Below are positions 47,425 to 55,937 of a stretch of DNA of 64,000 nt, in pieces. The notes below the pieces were generated by a model that saw only the letters and a list, made by a program, of their open reading frames with translations, did no database searches and was not told the DNA's origin. Within the stretch, counting starts at the first letter, position 1. Each line of letters begins with the position of its first letter. A program made the position numbers and the translations under genes. Source of the stretch: a bacterium (GTDB lineage: Bacteria > Planctomycetota > Planctomycetia > Pirellulales > Pirellulaceae); contig WGNR01000004.1 in NCBI GenBank assembly GCA_016124445.1, forward strand, positions 1 through 64,000, in the 5' to 3' direction.

Positions 47425-48102
47425 TCATTTCACCCAGTGACCTGTCTTATAGATATTCCAAAGCCTTGCGTTATTTCCTCGGCCTAAGACTTGCCCATCA
47501 TAGATCCGAAACAACGTCTTGTAGTTTCTCCCCTCACGAGAAATTTCAATGCAGTAAGGGGAAACGCTGTCTTCCTTCATCGTCCCGTTGTTCACGAGTT
47601 TCCCATTTTCATCTGTAAACTCTCGGACCCAGACCTTTTCTGATGCGCGACGAAAAACATATCCATCGTCCGATTGCCATTCGATCCGCTGTTTGGGAAT
47701 GCTAATCGTTTGGAGTGGATTGGCCTGCCTCGCCTTCTTTGCCTGTTCGACAATTTCCAGTTTCCCGATCGCCGTAAAAAACTTGATGGCGTCCTCGTCG
47801 CTCGGATCGAGCTTGACGACCTCGGTCCAAGTATCTTTGGCAGCCGCAATCGCCCCGTTGGCAGCCTCACTCTTCGCCAGAATCTTAAGCTCTTCGATGG
47901 TCTTTTTTTCCACCTCTTGAACCGACGCGGCATGCTTGATTTGCAATCCTTGGAGGATCCCATCGAGCCGGTTTGTCTCGGCATTCAAATTGGCAATGAC
48001 CTGTTCTTTCGACAATGGCTGGTTGGTCTGGGCATGCGCGATCCGTCCGGCCGAAAGAAGGCCAAGCAAGGCGATCACGATAGCGAGAGATTGTTTGGGC
48101 AT
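47425..48102 (-). CDS. Secreted paralogue b (subtype I), array member 5
   Basis: 225 residues. Signal peptide ends at RIAHAQ. The coiled-coil domain reads LNAETNRLDGILQGLQIKHA and includes WTEVVKLDPSDEDAIKFFTA. The C-terminal domain has QRIEWQSDDGYVFRR, the subtype I segment IYDGQVLGRG, and the end TGHWVK. Its start lies 57 bases after the stop of paralogue c, and this gap resembles the gap before paralogue d. Function unknown. Confidence 0.9.
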   Translation of the reverse strand: MPKQSLAIVIALLGLLSAGRIAHAQTNQPLSKEQVIANLNAETNRLDGILQGLQIKHAASVQEVEKKTIEELKILAKSEAANGAIAAAKDTWTEVVKLDPSDEDAIKFFTAIGKLEIVEQAKKARQANPLQTISIPKQRIEWQSDDGYVFRRASEKVWVREFTDENGKLVNNGTMKEDSVSPYCIEISREGRNYKTLFRIYDGQVLGRGNNARLWNIYKTGHWVK

Positions 48103-48159
48103 CGAATGCTGGCCTCGTCATAAGTCAACTTGATGAAATCGAATTCGGGCCGGAGGCAT

Positions 48160-48858
48160 TCACTCTACCCAATGCCCAGTGGTTTGCAGCGTCCAGCGCC
48201 GATCGGCGTCGTATCGCCTCAGAATATGGTCTCTGCAAACCAGGATATGAATATTGTCTGTGCTGCCACTCACCGATTGTAACTCGATTTCATAGGCGTT
48301 TCGCCCGAGTTCGGTGAAGATACGTTCTTGAGCCTGGGCGCCGTTTGGCTGTGGGGTGAGTTCCTGCCATTTACCATCTGGCTGACGGCGAATCGTCATG
48401 CCGTTTTCGCCCTGCCAAAGAATTTGCTGATCCGCGGGTTTCGTCTGCGCAACGGTGAGCTGCTTGTTGGCCTTCTCGATCAGATCAATTCGGCCGATGG
48501 CCCGCATGTACACTTTGGCGTCGTTGTCATCCGGGGCAAGCTGCAATACTTGGGACCAGGTATCCGTTGCTTTGGCAATTTCACCACTGCCTGCTTCCGC
48601 GCCTGCCAGCTTTTTAAGCTCATCGATCGCTTTCTGCTTCGCTTGCTTGACCGCGACGGCATGTTTCTCCCGCATCTGCTCGACATAGTCGTTGAGCTTC
48701 TTCTTTTCTGCGGTAAAGTCCCGCAAGACATCGACCTGAGTTTCGGCTGGTTGTGGGGCCTGGGCCAGTCCCGGCCTCGCGGCGAAGATGACTGCCAGGG
48801 CCATGCACATCACGGCGATCCAGCGGGGCACGGTCAGCATTGGATTTCCCGGATTCAT
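48160..48858 (-). CDS. Secreted paralogue c (subtype II), array member 4
   Basis: 232 residues with a signal peptide ending at RPGLAQ. The coiled coil reads TAEKKKLNDYVEQMREKHAV, then GSGEIAKATDTWSQVLQLAP. The C-terminal domain has QQILWQGENGMTIRR and ends RRWTLQTTGHWVE. Its ATG overlaps the TGA stop of paralogue d (ATGA), so the d-c pair is translationally coupled. An alternative start lies six codons later. Function unknown. Confidence 0.9.
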   Translation of the reverse strand: MNPGNPMLTVPRWIAVMCMALAVIFAARPGLAQAPQPAETQVDVLRDFTAEKKKLNDYVEQMREKHAVAVKQAKQKAIDELKKLAGAEAGSGEIAKATDTWSQVLQLAPDDNDAKVYMRAIGRIDLIEKANKQLTVAQTKPADQQILWQGENGMTIRRQPDGKWQELTPQPNGAQAQERIFTELGRNAYEIELQSVSGSTDNIHILVCRDHILRRYDADRRWTLQTTGHWVE

Positions 48859-49526
48859 TGTTGCCAGTATCCTTTAGGGCCAATCTGCCACGTATTTTGG
48901 TTTCCAAATCGATTAATCTGATGTCCGCTGTAGAGCTGATGAATCGCTTTATAACCAGGTTCGCGATGAAACAACGTGACGGAATCGGGTGTCCGTTCAA
49001 GTTCCTGAAAGGTCAGCTTCTTCGCCTCGCCATCTTTCTCCCACCGCAGTTCCCAGACGCCGGGGGCAACCAGGTAATAGTTTCTTCTATCTTCACCCAT
49101 CCAAACTCGCTTCCATTGCGGCTGGGGGGTCGTACTCGTTGCCTCTTGGCGTTGGTTCTCCTTTTCCTGCTCGACAATGTCTGACTTGCCAATCGCGTCA
49201 AAATACCTGGCGGCATCTTCATCATTGGCATCGATCTTGATGACCTCGGTCCAGGCAGCCGTCGCCGACGGAATCGCCCCACTGCCTGCCTCCCGACGGG
49301 CCACTGATTTCAATCGCACTATGGCATCCTCGCCAGCTTTGCGGAGGCCCTCGGTATATTTCAATTCAATGTTCTGAAGAATGCCATCGAGCCGTTTCGT
49401 TTCCGCAGCGAGATTCTTCATGATCTCTTCTTTCGATAGCGGCTGGACGGACTGGGCGTGCGCGACCTGTCCGACTGAAAGAAGACTAAGCAAAGCAAAC
49501 ATGATGAAGAGAGATTGCCTGAACAT
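48855..49526 (-). CDS. Secreted paralogue d (subtype I), array member 3
   Basis: 223 residues from the ATG at 49526 with a signal peptide ending at QVAHAQ. The coiled coil reads LAAETKRLDGILQNIELKYT, with WTEVIKIDANDEDAARYFDA. The C-terminal domain is the most diverged of the six (KRVWMGEDRRNYYL, LYSGHQINRFGNQ) and ends GYWQQ rather than GHWVx. The stop overlaps the start of paralogue c. Function unknown. Confidence 0.88.
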   Translation of the reverse strand: MFRQSLFIMFALLSLLSVGQVAHAQSVQPLSKEEIMKNLAAETKRLDGILQNIELKYTEGLRKAGEDAIVRLKSVARREAGSGAIPSATAAWTEVIKIDANDEDAARYFDAIGKSDIVEQEKENQRQEATSTTPQPQWKRVWMGEDRRNYYLVAPGVWELRWEKDGEAKKLTFQELERTPDSVTLFHREPGYKAIHQLYSGHQINRFGNQNTWQIGPKGYWQQ

Positions 49527-49583
49527 GAGAATTTGGCCCGTCAAAAAGTAAACATGATCGGAAGGAACAACCCTTGGCGGCAA

Positions 49584-50255
49584 CTATCGAACCCATTGCC
49601 CGCTCGAGATAATACTCCAGTTTTTATCCAGTTTGTGTTTCCACATCACATGGTCTGCACAGATCAGAAAATTAAACCGACTCAAACCGCTTCGACGAAA
49701 TAATTCGATGCTGTAATCATTCCTGGATACCTCGCTATAAACTTCTTCTCTCGGTTCTTTGCCCTCGGGAGCCGGGGCGCGTTCCACCCAGGCACCGTCG
49801 GGCCTGCGATAAACGATGGTTCCGTTTTCGCCTTGCCAAACGATACGCTGTATCTGTTGGTTGCGTGATTTGGAATTGCCATTTCGATTGACGATCTTCT
49901 GGACAATGTCGAGCCGGTCGATCGAGGCAAAAAACTGTTTCGCTTCCGCATCCTCTGGATCGAGGATCAAAAGGTCGGCCCACGTTTCCGTTGCCGTGGC
50001 AATCTCTCCTTGGCCTGCCTGGCTTTTCGCGATTGCTCTCAGCTGTTCGACGGCGCGATCCCGGGCCTCGTGAACCGCAACGGCATGCTTCTTGGTCATC
50101 TCCTCGAGCACGCCGTCAAACTTGTTGATCTCCTTGGTAAGATCGCTCAAGATCCCGTTCTTGGTGTCAGGCTGCCCCGACTGAGCCAAGGCAGTCCTGG
50201 CTGCTATCGCAATGCAGAAGCCGAATACCAAGATGAAGACTGGAGACTTTTGCAT
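49584..50255 (-). CDS. Secreted paralogue e (subtype II), array member 2
   Basis: 223 residues from the ATG at 50255 with a signal peptide ending at RTALAQ. The coiled coil reads LTKEINKFDGVLEEMTKKHA, then GQGEIATATETWADLLILDP. The C-terminal domain has QRIVWQGENGTIVYRR and SRNDYSIELFRRSG, ending NWSIISSGQWVR. A GAGAGA site lies eight bases before this start; in-frame ATGs at 50342 and 50273 are alternatives, the first overlapping the previous gene. Function unknown. Confidence 0.88.
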   Translation of the reverse strand: MQKSPVFILVFGFCIAIAARTALAQSGQPDTKNGILSDLTKEINKFDGVLEEMTKKHAVAVHEARDRAVEQLRAIAKSQAGQGEIATATETWADLLILDPEDAEAKQFFASIDRLDIVQKIVNRNGNSKSRNQQIQRIVWQGENGTIVYRRPDGAWVERAPAPEGKEPREEVYSEVSRNDYSIELFRRSGLSRFNFLICADHVMWKHKLDKNWSIISSGQWVR

Positions 50256-50329
50256 CGAGTAAATCTCTCTCATTACGATCAACGGACAAACAAAGCGAAT
50301 TTGTGCAGGATAAGTTCGTGGCTTTGAGA

Positions 50330-51016
50330 TCAATCTTTCCAATGTCCCGTGGTATCAATCGTCCACCGCTCATCACTGATAAACCGACGGGTGACATGCC
50401 CGTGGTAGAGTCGCCGGAAGCTCTTGAAGTTGGGTCCCTCAAGAGACAATTCAATGTAATAGGGCGTTACCTCGTTTAGCTGTAAACGTTCCTCTTGCTT
50501 CTTTCCATCCTGATCGACCGTTTCCATCGTCCAGTCCTTTTCGGAGACACGACGGAAAAGCTGCCCGTTCTCACCAATCCACTCGACCCGCCGCAAAGGA
50601 ACATTCACGCTTCCGGACTCGTTGCGCTGCTTGGATTCTTCGATTCGTGCTTTTTCTCGCTCGATGATGTCGAGTCGGTTAATCGCGGTGAAAAACTTTT
50701 TGGCTTCGGCATCGTTCAGATCGATTTTGACTACCTCGGTCCAGAGATCTCTGGCATTGGCGATGGCCCCTTTGCCCGCTTCGATCCTGGCCAACTCTTT
50801 CAGCCGCTTGACCGCTTTGGCTTTGGCTTCCTCAACCGCCTTGGCATGCTTCGCTTCCATCTCTCGCAGGATGTCATCCAGCCGGAAAACCTCTTTATCG
50901 AGGTTAATGAGAACATCTTTCTTCGAGGCTGGCTGAGCGGCCTGTCCGTACGCGACGGACTCGGCCCCAATCAGGCAGAATAGTGCAAGGCAGATTAAGC
51001 AATTGTGGATTTGCAT
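50330..51016 (-). CDS. Secreted paralogue f (subtype I), first member of the array
   Basis: 228 residues with a signal peptide ending near SVAYGQ. The coiled coil reads LDKEVFRLDDILREMEAKHA, with WTEVVKIDLNDAEAKKFFTA. The C-terminal domain has RRVEWIGENGQLFRR, the subtype I segment LYHGHVTRRF, and ends TGHWKD. An AGGGG ribosome site lies eight bases upstream of the ATG. As the first gene of the row it probably sits nearest the promoter, in the 51017-51240 region. Function unknown. Confidence 0.9.
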   Translation of the reverse strand: MQIHNCLICLALFCLIGAESVAYGQAAQPASKKDVLINLDKEVFRLDDILREMEAKHAKAVEEAKAKAVKRLKELARIEAGKGAIANARDLWTEVVKIDLNDAEAKKFFTAINRLDIIEREKARIEESKQRNESGSVNVPLRRVEWIGENGQLFRRVSEKDWTMETVDQDGKKQEERLQLNEVTPYYIELSLEGPNFKSFRRLYHGHVTRRFISDERWTIDTTGHWKD

Positions 51017-51395
51017 ATCGAATTCCCCTGGTCGCTACCCAGCAACCTGAGACTGATTGAAAAAGGTGGGCAAACGCCCCTGTTTTAGTGGGCAGAGTGG
51101 CAAGAATCGTTGGCGAGCAATCCTAATCACGATTCGACACCCCCACTATACTACTAGAATCCAAGCAAATCTCCAGCAATTTCCCTTGTGCGTCTCCTTC
51201 GAAACAAAGGTACCCAACGAGCGTGTCCGGCTTGGAAGACAAAAAAAGCCTGCATCCACTGGACGCAGGCCTCTTAGTTTGAATTGAATTCGTCTCTGTG
51301 GACCAGCAATACCTAACGATAACGAAGTAGGCGATCATACAACTCGGCTCATTTGCCGAACGCCAACAGTTCGTCAGGCGAAAGACGTTTTTCAC
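51017..51395. other. Intergenic region between the paralogue array and the DoxX gene
   Basis: About 380 bases. It holds the terminator of the DoxX operon at 51241-51270 and, closer to the array, must hold the promoter of the six paralogues. No gene is convincing here. Confidence 0.5.
51241..51270 (-). terminator. Intrinsic terminator of the arsR-SRPBCC-DoxX operon
   Basis: On the minus strand, GCCTGCGTCC pairs with GGATGCAGGC (one mismatch, three-base loop) and is followed by seven Ts. It isolates the operon from the array of secreted paralogues that follows on the same strand. Confidence 0.88.
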
Positions 51396-51785
51396 CTAAG
51401 CCCCGATCGCTTGCAACCCTTCCGCGCGAAGGTTCAACCGGCCGTAAATAATCAGCCCGCAAATAGCAAAGACGATAAGCCAATAGACAACAGGCCCCAT
51501 CGCTGCAGAGCCCGAGTAAAAATGCAGCCCAGTGAACAGTAACATCTCCGCGGCGATCATACCTGCAGCAACGATCGGCAGGTAAGTAAGCGACCTGGAA
51601 AATGCCGGGATAATCAACGCAATTGCACAGAGCATTTCCAATCCGCTCATCGTTAGCCACATGCCTTGAGGTATTGCCCCTAGTGATGGCATTGTTTGCT
51701 CGGCACTATGCGAGAATTTCCACACGGCCCCCATCACGGTATGAACAGCGAGAAGACCTTGAACAATCCACAAAAAGATATTCAT
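51396..51785 (-). CDS. DoxX-family membrane protein
   Basis: 129 residues with four membrane helices. The pattern LLAVHTVMGAVWKFSHSAEQ and the following MSGLEMLCAIALIIP matches DoxX-like proteins. It stands 46 bases after the SRPBCC gene, in an operon with an ArsR regulator. The trio ArsR-SRPBCC-DoxX is a common bacterial arrangement whose role is not settled. Confidence 0.88.
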   Translation of the reverse strand: MNIFLWIVQGLLAVHTVMGAVWKFSHSAEQTMPSLGAIPQGMWLTMSGLEMLCAIALIIPAFSRSLTYLPIVAAGMIAAEMLLFTGLHFYSGSAAMGPVVYWLIVFAICGLIIYGRLNLRAEGLQAIGA

Positions 51786-51831
51786 GACTTAGTATTCCTG
51801 GAAAGATTTTTCGACGTCATACGGAAAAAGT

Positions 51832-52263
51832 TCAAACGACAAGATCAACGAGCCTGCCGAGCATCATCTTCCAGCCGTAGCGAGCGCCGCCGAAATTGGC
51901 CTTTTGATCTGGTTTGAACCCGCTGTGCATGAGCGTCATCTTGGTACCGCCCTCGGTGGCCGTCAGCGTAAACGTCACGCAGGTATCCATTTCGCCAACG
52001 GTCCATGTGTAGCTGATCTTCTCGCACGGCTCCGATTCAAGCAGCCGGCAATGAACGATGCCGTCCCAGCCCGGCTTGGGCTCCGTCTTGAAAGTGAATT
52101 GCTGGCCCGGCACTGTCTGAAAATCAAAAACCGGCAATAGCCACTGGGCCAGCAGCGTTGGGTCGGTCAGCGCGCGCCAGACTTTCTCAGGCGGATGCTT
52201 CAGTTCAACGACGAAGACCAACGTTTCGGTCTGCGAATTCGGGGTGTTGTCAGAGATACTCAT
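51832..52263 (-). CDS. SRPBCC/AHSA1-type domain protein
   Basis: 143 residues. Family marks are VELKHPPEKVWRALTDPTLL, AQWLLPVFDF, and the end GGTKMTLMHSGFKPD with GWKMMLGRLVDLV. The fold forms a deep hydrophobic cavity that binds a lipid or other small ligand. The ATG overlaps the TGA stop of the ArsR gene (ATGA). Confidence 0.92.
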   Translation of the reverse strand: MSISDNTPNSQTETLVFVVELKHPPEKVWRALTDPTLLAQWLLPVFDFQTVPGQQFTFKTEPKPGWDGIVHCRLLESEPCEKISYTWTVGEMDTCVTFTLTATEGGTKMTLMHSGFKPDQKANFGGARYGWKMMLGRLVDLVV

Positions 52264-52589
52264 TCGTCCATCTTGTCCAAGAGTTGTTCGAGCCGGTCGA
52301 TATGCTTCGTCCAGAACGTGCGATAGTGCGAGATCCAGTCAATCAAAGGCTTCAGCCCACGCGGCTCCATGCGGTAATAGATGCAGCGTCCCTCACGCCG
52401 GTCGACGACAAGTCCCGCCTCTTTCAACAAGGCCAGGTGCTGCGAAACGGCCGGACGGCTCATTTCGAAGTGGCCGGCAATCTCGTTGACCGAACAATCG
52501 GCCTCGGAAAGAAGTTCCAACATTTGGCGCCTCGCAGGATGACTGATCGCGCCAAAAACATCCGGACTGGGATCAGGTGTCTTTGCCAT
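52260..52589 (-). CDS. ArsR-family winged-helix regulator
   Basis: 109 residues with the helix-turn-helix segment FEMSRPAVSQHLALLKEAGL and the wing VDRREGRCIYYRME. No metal-binding Cys cluster is seen, apart from one Cys in SEADCSVNEI and one in GRCIYY, so it is probably not a metal sensor. It is the first gene of an operon with SRPBCC and DoxX genes and likely represses that operon. Confidence 0.92.
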   Translation of the reverse strand: MAKTPDPSPDVFGAISHPARRQMLELLSEADCSVNEIAGHFEMSRPAVSQHLALLKEAGLVVDRREGRCIYYRMEPRGLKPLIDWISHYRTFWTKHIDRLEQLLDKMDE

Positions 52590-52716
52590 GGCCTCATAAT
52601 ATGTAAGAATTTACTTACCAGTCAAGGTCCAAAAAAAGAAAAGCCGCACATCGTTTGATGCAGGGGGTGATTCTGGTAGAACGAACTCCGCACCGCTCCT
52701 CCTTCCATCAATGAAG

Positions 52717-53295
52717 ATGCCCACCAACCCCTATCAATCGCCGCAGGCGGACGACACGCCTGTTGAAACGCCCCCGATACGGCAAGCGGCGTTACGATCG
52801 GTGAGGATGGCAATCGTCTTATTGACGTCAGCATTCCTCTTCAACGAACAAGCAATGTTCGGATTCGATTCCCGCATCTTTTCGTTGAACTGGGCTGACC
52901 ACTTAATGCTCGCAGCTGGAATCGCCCAACTCCTGCTTTCGGTCGGGGTTATCGCGTTTGTGCTCTGGATTCAACTTTTTGACGTGCTAGAGCTACTGGC
53001 ATCAGGCCTCCGCTTACTTGTCGCGAAAAGAGTCGATGCCGACCAGTGGAACAACGCGTTCTACGTCAGCTTAAAACCTGCCGGGCTGCTCGCCGTGCCA
53101 GGCATGCTCTTATGGGTCACCGGGGTCATTTGCTTTTACTATCTGGAAATCAACTTCTATATCATTTCCTATGCAGTAGGCATCCCAGCCCACCTCCTGG
53201 CAGCCTGTTTGTATCTACCGCTGATCGTGCGTTGGTTCCAGCTTTGGTATGGCAGTTCTCCTGCTGATAGCGATGAAGAATCGCAAAGAGGTTAA
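52717..53295 (+). CDS. NPYQSP-type membrane protein, copy 2
   Basis: 192 residues. The start MPTNPYQSPQADDTPVE and the region AFYVSLKPAGLLAVPGMLLW to SYAVGIPAHLLAACLYLPLI match copy 1 at 46125 very closely, also at the DNA level over the first 45 bases; the middle has diverged. Four hydrophobic segments. An ATG two codons earlier (52711) is an alternative start. Function unknown. Confidence 0.87.
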   Translation: MPTNPYQSPQADDTPVETPPIRQAALRSVRMAIVLLTSAFLFNEQAMFGFDSRIFSLNWADHLMLAAGIAQLLLSVGVIAFVLWIQLFDVLELLASGLRLLVAKRVDADQWNNAFYVSLKPAGLLAVPGMLLWVTGVICFYYLEINFYIISYAVGIPAHLLAACLYLPLIVRWFQLWYGSSPADSDEESQRG

Positions 53296-53305
53296 CAGAC
53301 GCAAC

Positions 53306-54064
53306 TCACGCTCGATCACGCACGCTGGTTTGACCGATACCAGTTTCGGTCAGCCGATCGAGCAATGCGGCTCGGTCGTTTTCCATCGACCATTGCATCT
53401 CTTCGTTAGTGATGACGGTCGCGACCAACAACGTCATTTGGCCGTTGGGAAGTTGAACTCCTGCAGGCAGCGGGTCGCGAGCTTTGGCGATCAAAAGGTT
53501 GACCGCCTCGCCGCAGCCGACCTGGATCTCTTCGACGGTCAGTCCGCCAAATTCTTCCACGCGATCTAAGAAGCCAACATCACTGAGCAGTTCCGCCCCG
53601 ACGGCCCACTGCAAGATCCACAGCGGCCACTCGGCGTTTTCGTTCGCCATTATCATCAGTTCGTAGCCATATCCGGCGGCCCCTTGCGGCGTTTCTGCCG
53701 GCTGCTTGGGACCCAGGCTGGTCGTCGTTCGGGTCGGCCTCCCCTGCTCGTCCGATTCCTGGTTCGACTCGATCAGCGTGGTGGTGGCCGGCATGTCGGG
53801 ATTGGTCAGGCCGAACGTCGTGTAGACGTAAGCACCTTCGCCCAGCCTGGTGGCCGGAATCACGTACAGCCCGCCCCCTGGCCACACGCCGAACATGTGA
53901 GCAAGTTTCAAGATGTCGTCAGGCAACGGGCCAAAGTGCTGCTCGTAGAATTTGGCCCTGGCATCATAGACTTCCTGCCAATAACGGTCCTCCGCTTCCT
54001 CTTGCGGATCGACCGCGCTACTGGACGAACTGAAGAACGATTTGATTTTCGCGAACAGGCTCAT
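53306..54064 (-). CDS. SUFU (suppressor of fused)-domain protein
   Basis: 252 residues. The SUFU pattern is seen in AYVYTTFGLTNPDM, GYGYELMIMANENAEWPLWI and LTVEEIQVGCGEAVNLLIAK. The bacterial SUFU family is often used as an immunity protein against polymorphic toxins; no toxin gene is near. The N-terminus (FAKIKSFFSSSSSAVD) looks amphipathic and unstructured. Its 3' end faces the NPYQSP gene 10 bases away. Confidence 0.8.
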   Translation of the reverse strand: MSLFAKIKSFFSSSSSAVDPQEEAEDRYWQEVYDARAKFYEQHFGPLPDDILKLAHMFGVWPGGGLYVIPATRLGEGAYVYTTFGLTNPDMPATTTLIESNQESDEQGRPTRTTTSLGPKQPAETPQGAAGYGYELMIMANENAEWPLWILQWAVGAELLSDVGFLDRVEEFGGLTVEEIQVGCGEAVNLLIAKARDPLPAGVQLPNGQMTLLVATVITNEEMQWSMENDRAALLDRLTETGIGQTSVRDRA

Positions 54065-54157
54065 GGGTGCCGGAGGGAAGCTAGTCGAATACGGAAGCTA
54101 TAGATGAAACGCATGTGGCTCATTATACGCCAACAGCCTGGAAGTTGCCGCGACCAA

Positions 54158-54191
54158 CAAAGCAAAGAAGCCACCGCAAATGGGTGGCTTC
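54158..54191 (-). terminator. Terminator of the porin gene
   Basis: On the minus strand, GAAGCCACC and GGTGGCTTC form a perfect nine-bp stem, followed by a T-rich TTTGCTTTG. It stands about 40 bases after the porin stop. Confidence 0.65.
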
Positions 54192-54232
54192 GAATCAGAA
54201 CGCAAGATTGGGTTCGTCGCTTGTTGATTACG

Positions 54233-55633
54233 TTAAAACGCCAGCTTCGCACGCAGTCCCAAGACCACCGCCGTATCGTTTGCAATCAAACCTGGCTGGA
54301 TGGCCTGGATGTCGGCCGTCAGGTTGAAACATTTTGTGATCTGGGCGTTGTAGTAGACTTCGCATCCTTGCAAATCGCGAAGCGGTGCTACGATGCTGAC
54401 CGCGTTTTGGAAATCGGAATTGAGGGCGTTGTAGAAGTAGCCGACACCGCAGCGGTCGTTCGGTCGACAGGCGAGCGGACCGAACTTTTCGATCGATACG
54501 CTGCTGGTGCAACGAAATGGGCTGTTGTTTACGTCCGAAAAACCGACGTAGCCAAACAGTGTTGTGTGACGTTTACTGTTGCAAGGATCGGACCAGAGTT
54601 GCTGTTGGCCCAGGTAACCGGCCACCCAGGTCCCCCGCTTCGAAGCAGGCACCACGCCGCTGCCGGGAACGATGATCCAACCTGACGTATCGTACGACGT
54701 GTAATTGCCGGTTGCATAAGCGCCAACCAGCGTATGCGAGCCAGGCTGACACCAGAAGTCGGTATATTTCCTCGCTGCACCAACAATCGTGACACCATTG
54801 GGGAAGTTCATGCCGATCGTCGTCGGACTGTTCTGGCTCTCGAAGACGAGCAGAGCAGCTTCCACGCCTCGTTCGCCTGCCTTGATGATGCCGGCTCCGT
54901 TGGTCACCAGCGGCAAACTGGGGACGACATTCATCGGAAGCATCATCGATGTATTCATAAAACCATCGATACCGCGGCCATACTCAGGGTAGAACGTTTG
55001 CCACAGATCGAGCATGTTGATGCGACCGCCGGTGAACAAGTAACCACCGCCGAGCATCTGGGTGTACTGCAAGCTGGTCGTGGCGAACGTTGGCTGGTTC
55101 ACTTTCGGCAGCAGCATCGCCGTATTGACTGGTGCCAGGCCGGTGGCATCCAGAATCGCGTTCTGTCCCATTTGCCAATCGACCGCGTGCATGGTGATTG
55201 AACCACCTTCCCACAGTCCCATCTTGCCAGTGTCGGCATTGACGTAGACATCGAGCTTATCGCCATAGCGAAAAACCTGTCGGTTCCCGCCGCTGGATGG
55301 TCCTTGGTAGAACTGCGTGAACGCCCCCTGAACGGTGATCCCGCAATCCTCCAGGCACTTGCGATGCCCGTACCAGTCACCCGTTAGATGGCTGCGGCAC
55401 CATAGACAGTCGTGCGACGTCGCCATCCCGCAGCAATCTCCGCAGGAAGGTGCCGCGGCACCGCATGTCGCGCCGCAGGAGTCGAGGTAAGAAGTCGCTT
55501 GAATTTCGGATGCGTACTGCGCGTCCGCGAAGATCGATTCGGGAAACGCAGCTTGCTGTTGAGCAATGGCAGTCGTCCCCATCCAAACCAACAAGAACGC
55601 AGCCAAACAAGTTTTAACGATCGTGCGGCGCAT
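54233..55633 (-). CDS. OprB-like carbohydrate porin with Cys-rich N-terminus
   Basis: 466 residues. Signal peptide ends near TTAIAQ. The next 90 residues contain about nine cysteines (SCGATCG, SCGDCCG, DCLWC, KCLEDC). The rest fits an outer-membrane beta barrel of the OprB family: LTGDWYGHRKCLEDCGI and GITVQGAFTQFYQGPSSGG at the front, and the end VVLGLRAKLAF with a terminal Phe as expected for insertion into the outer membrane. The ATG at 55633 has GGAGG four bases upstream. OprB porins pass sugars and other small solutes. Confidence 0.88.
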   Translation of the reverse strand: MRRTIVKTCLAAFLLVWMGTTAIAQQQAAFPESIFADAQYASEIQATSYLDSCGATCGAAAPSCGDCCGMATSHDCLWCRSHLTGDWYGHRKCLEDCGITVQGAFTQFYQGPSSGGNRQVFRYGDKLDVYVNADTGKMGLWEGGSITMHAVDWQMGQNAILDATGLAPVNTAMLLPKVNQPTFATTSLQYTQMLGGGYLFTGGRINMLDLWQTFYPEYGRGIDGFMNTSMMLPMNVVPSLPLVTNGAGIIKAGERGVEAALLVFESQNSPTTIGMNFPNGVTIVGAARKYTDFWCQPGSHTLVGAYATGNYTSYDTSGWIIVPGSGVVPASKRGTWVAGYLGQQQLWSDPCNSKRHTTLFGYVGFSDVNNSPFRCTSSVSIEKFGPLACRPNDRCGVGYFYNALNSDFQNAVSIVAPLRDLQGCEVYYNAQITKCFNLTADIQAIQPGLIANDTAVVLGLRAKLAF

Positions 55634-55937
55634 GATGCCTCCAGTGCATCGAGAGTAGGTCGATCCATTGACCGTGAACTCGAACAAGCCAGTACCCCTA
55701 TCGACAAGGGGCGAATCGGCACTGAATTGGTCCGCCTGGAATTCATCATTCCTGCCCACAACAGCGCAGGCAAACCGCTACAACCGCCATGATGGAAACC
55801 GTAGTGCTAGCGAGTCGTTTGCGGAAAGTACGCAATGAAAACCGGCGGGTGGCCCCTGATAGCAACGCTAGCTCGACCATGGTTTACGCCCCCAGAATCG
55901 GTTAAATTAGGCTCATCTGTCTTAGGGGGTCCGCTCA
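55634..55937. other. Divergent intergenic region between porin and STAND gene
   Basis: About 300 bases holding both promoters. AT-rich patches lie at 55895-55912 near the STAND gene. No hairpin or gene stands out. Confidence 0.4.

Noticed and set aside
51057..51287. A 76-codon plus-strand frame next to the DoxX operon
   Set aside because: It runs through the terminator hairpin and has no coding signal.
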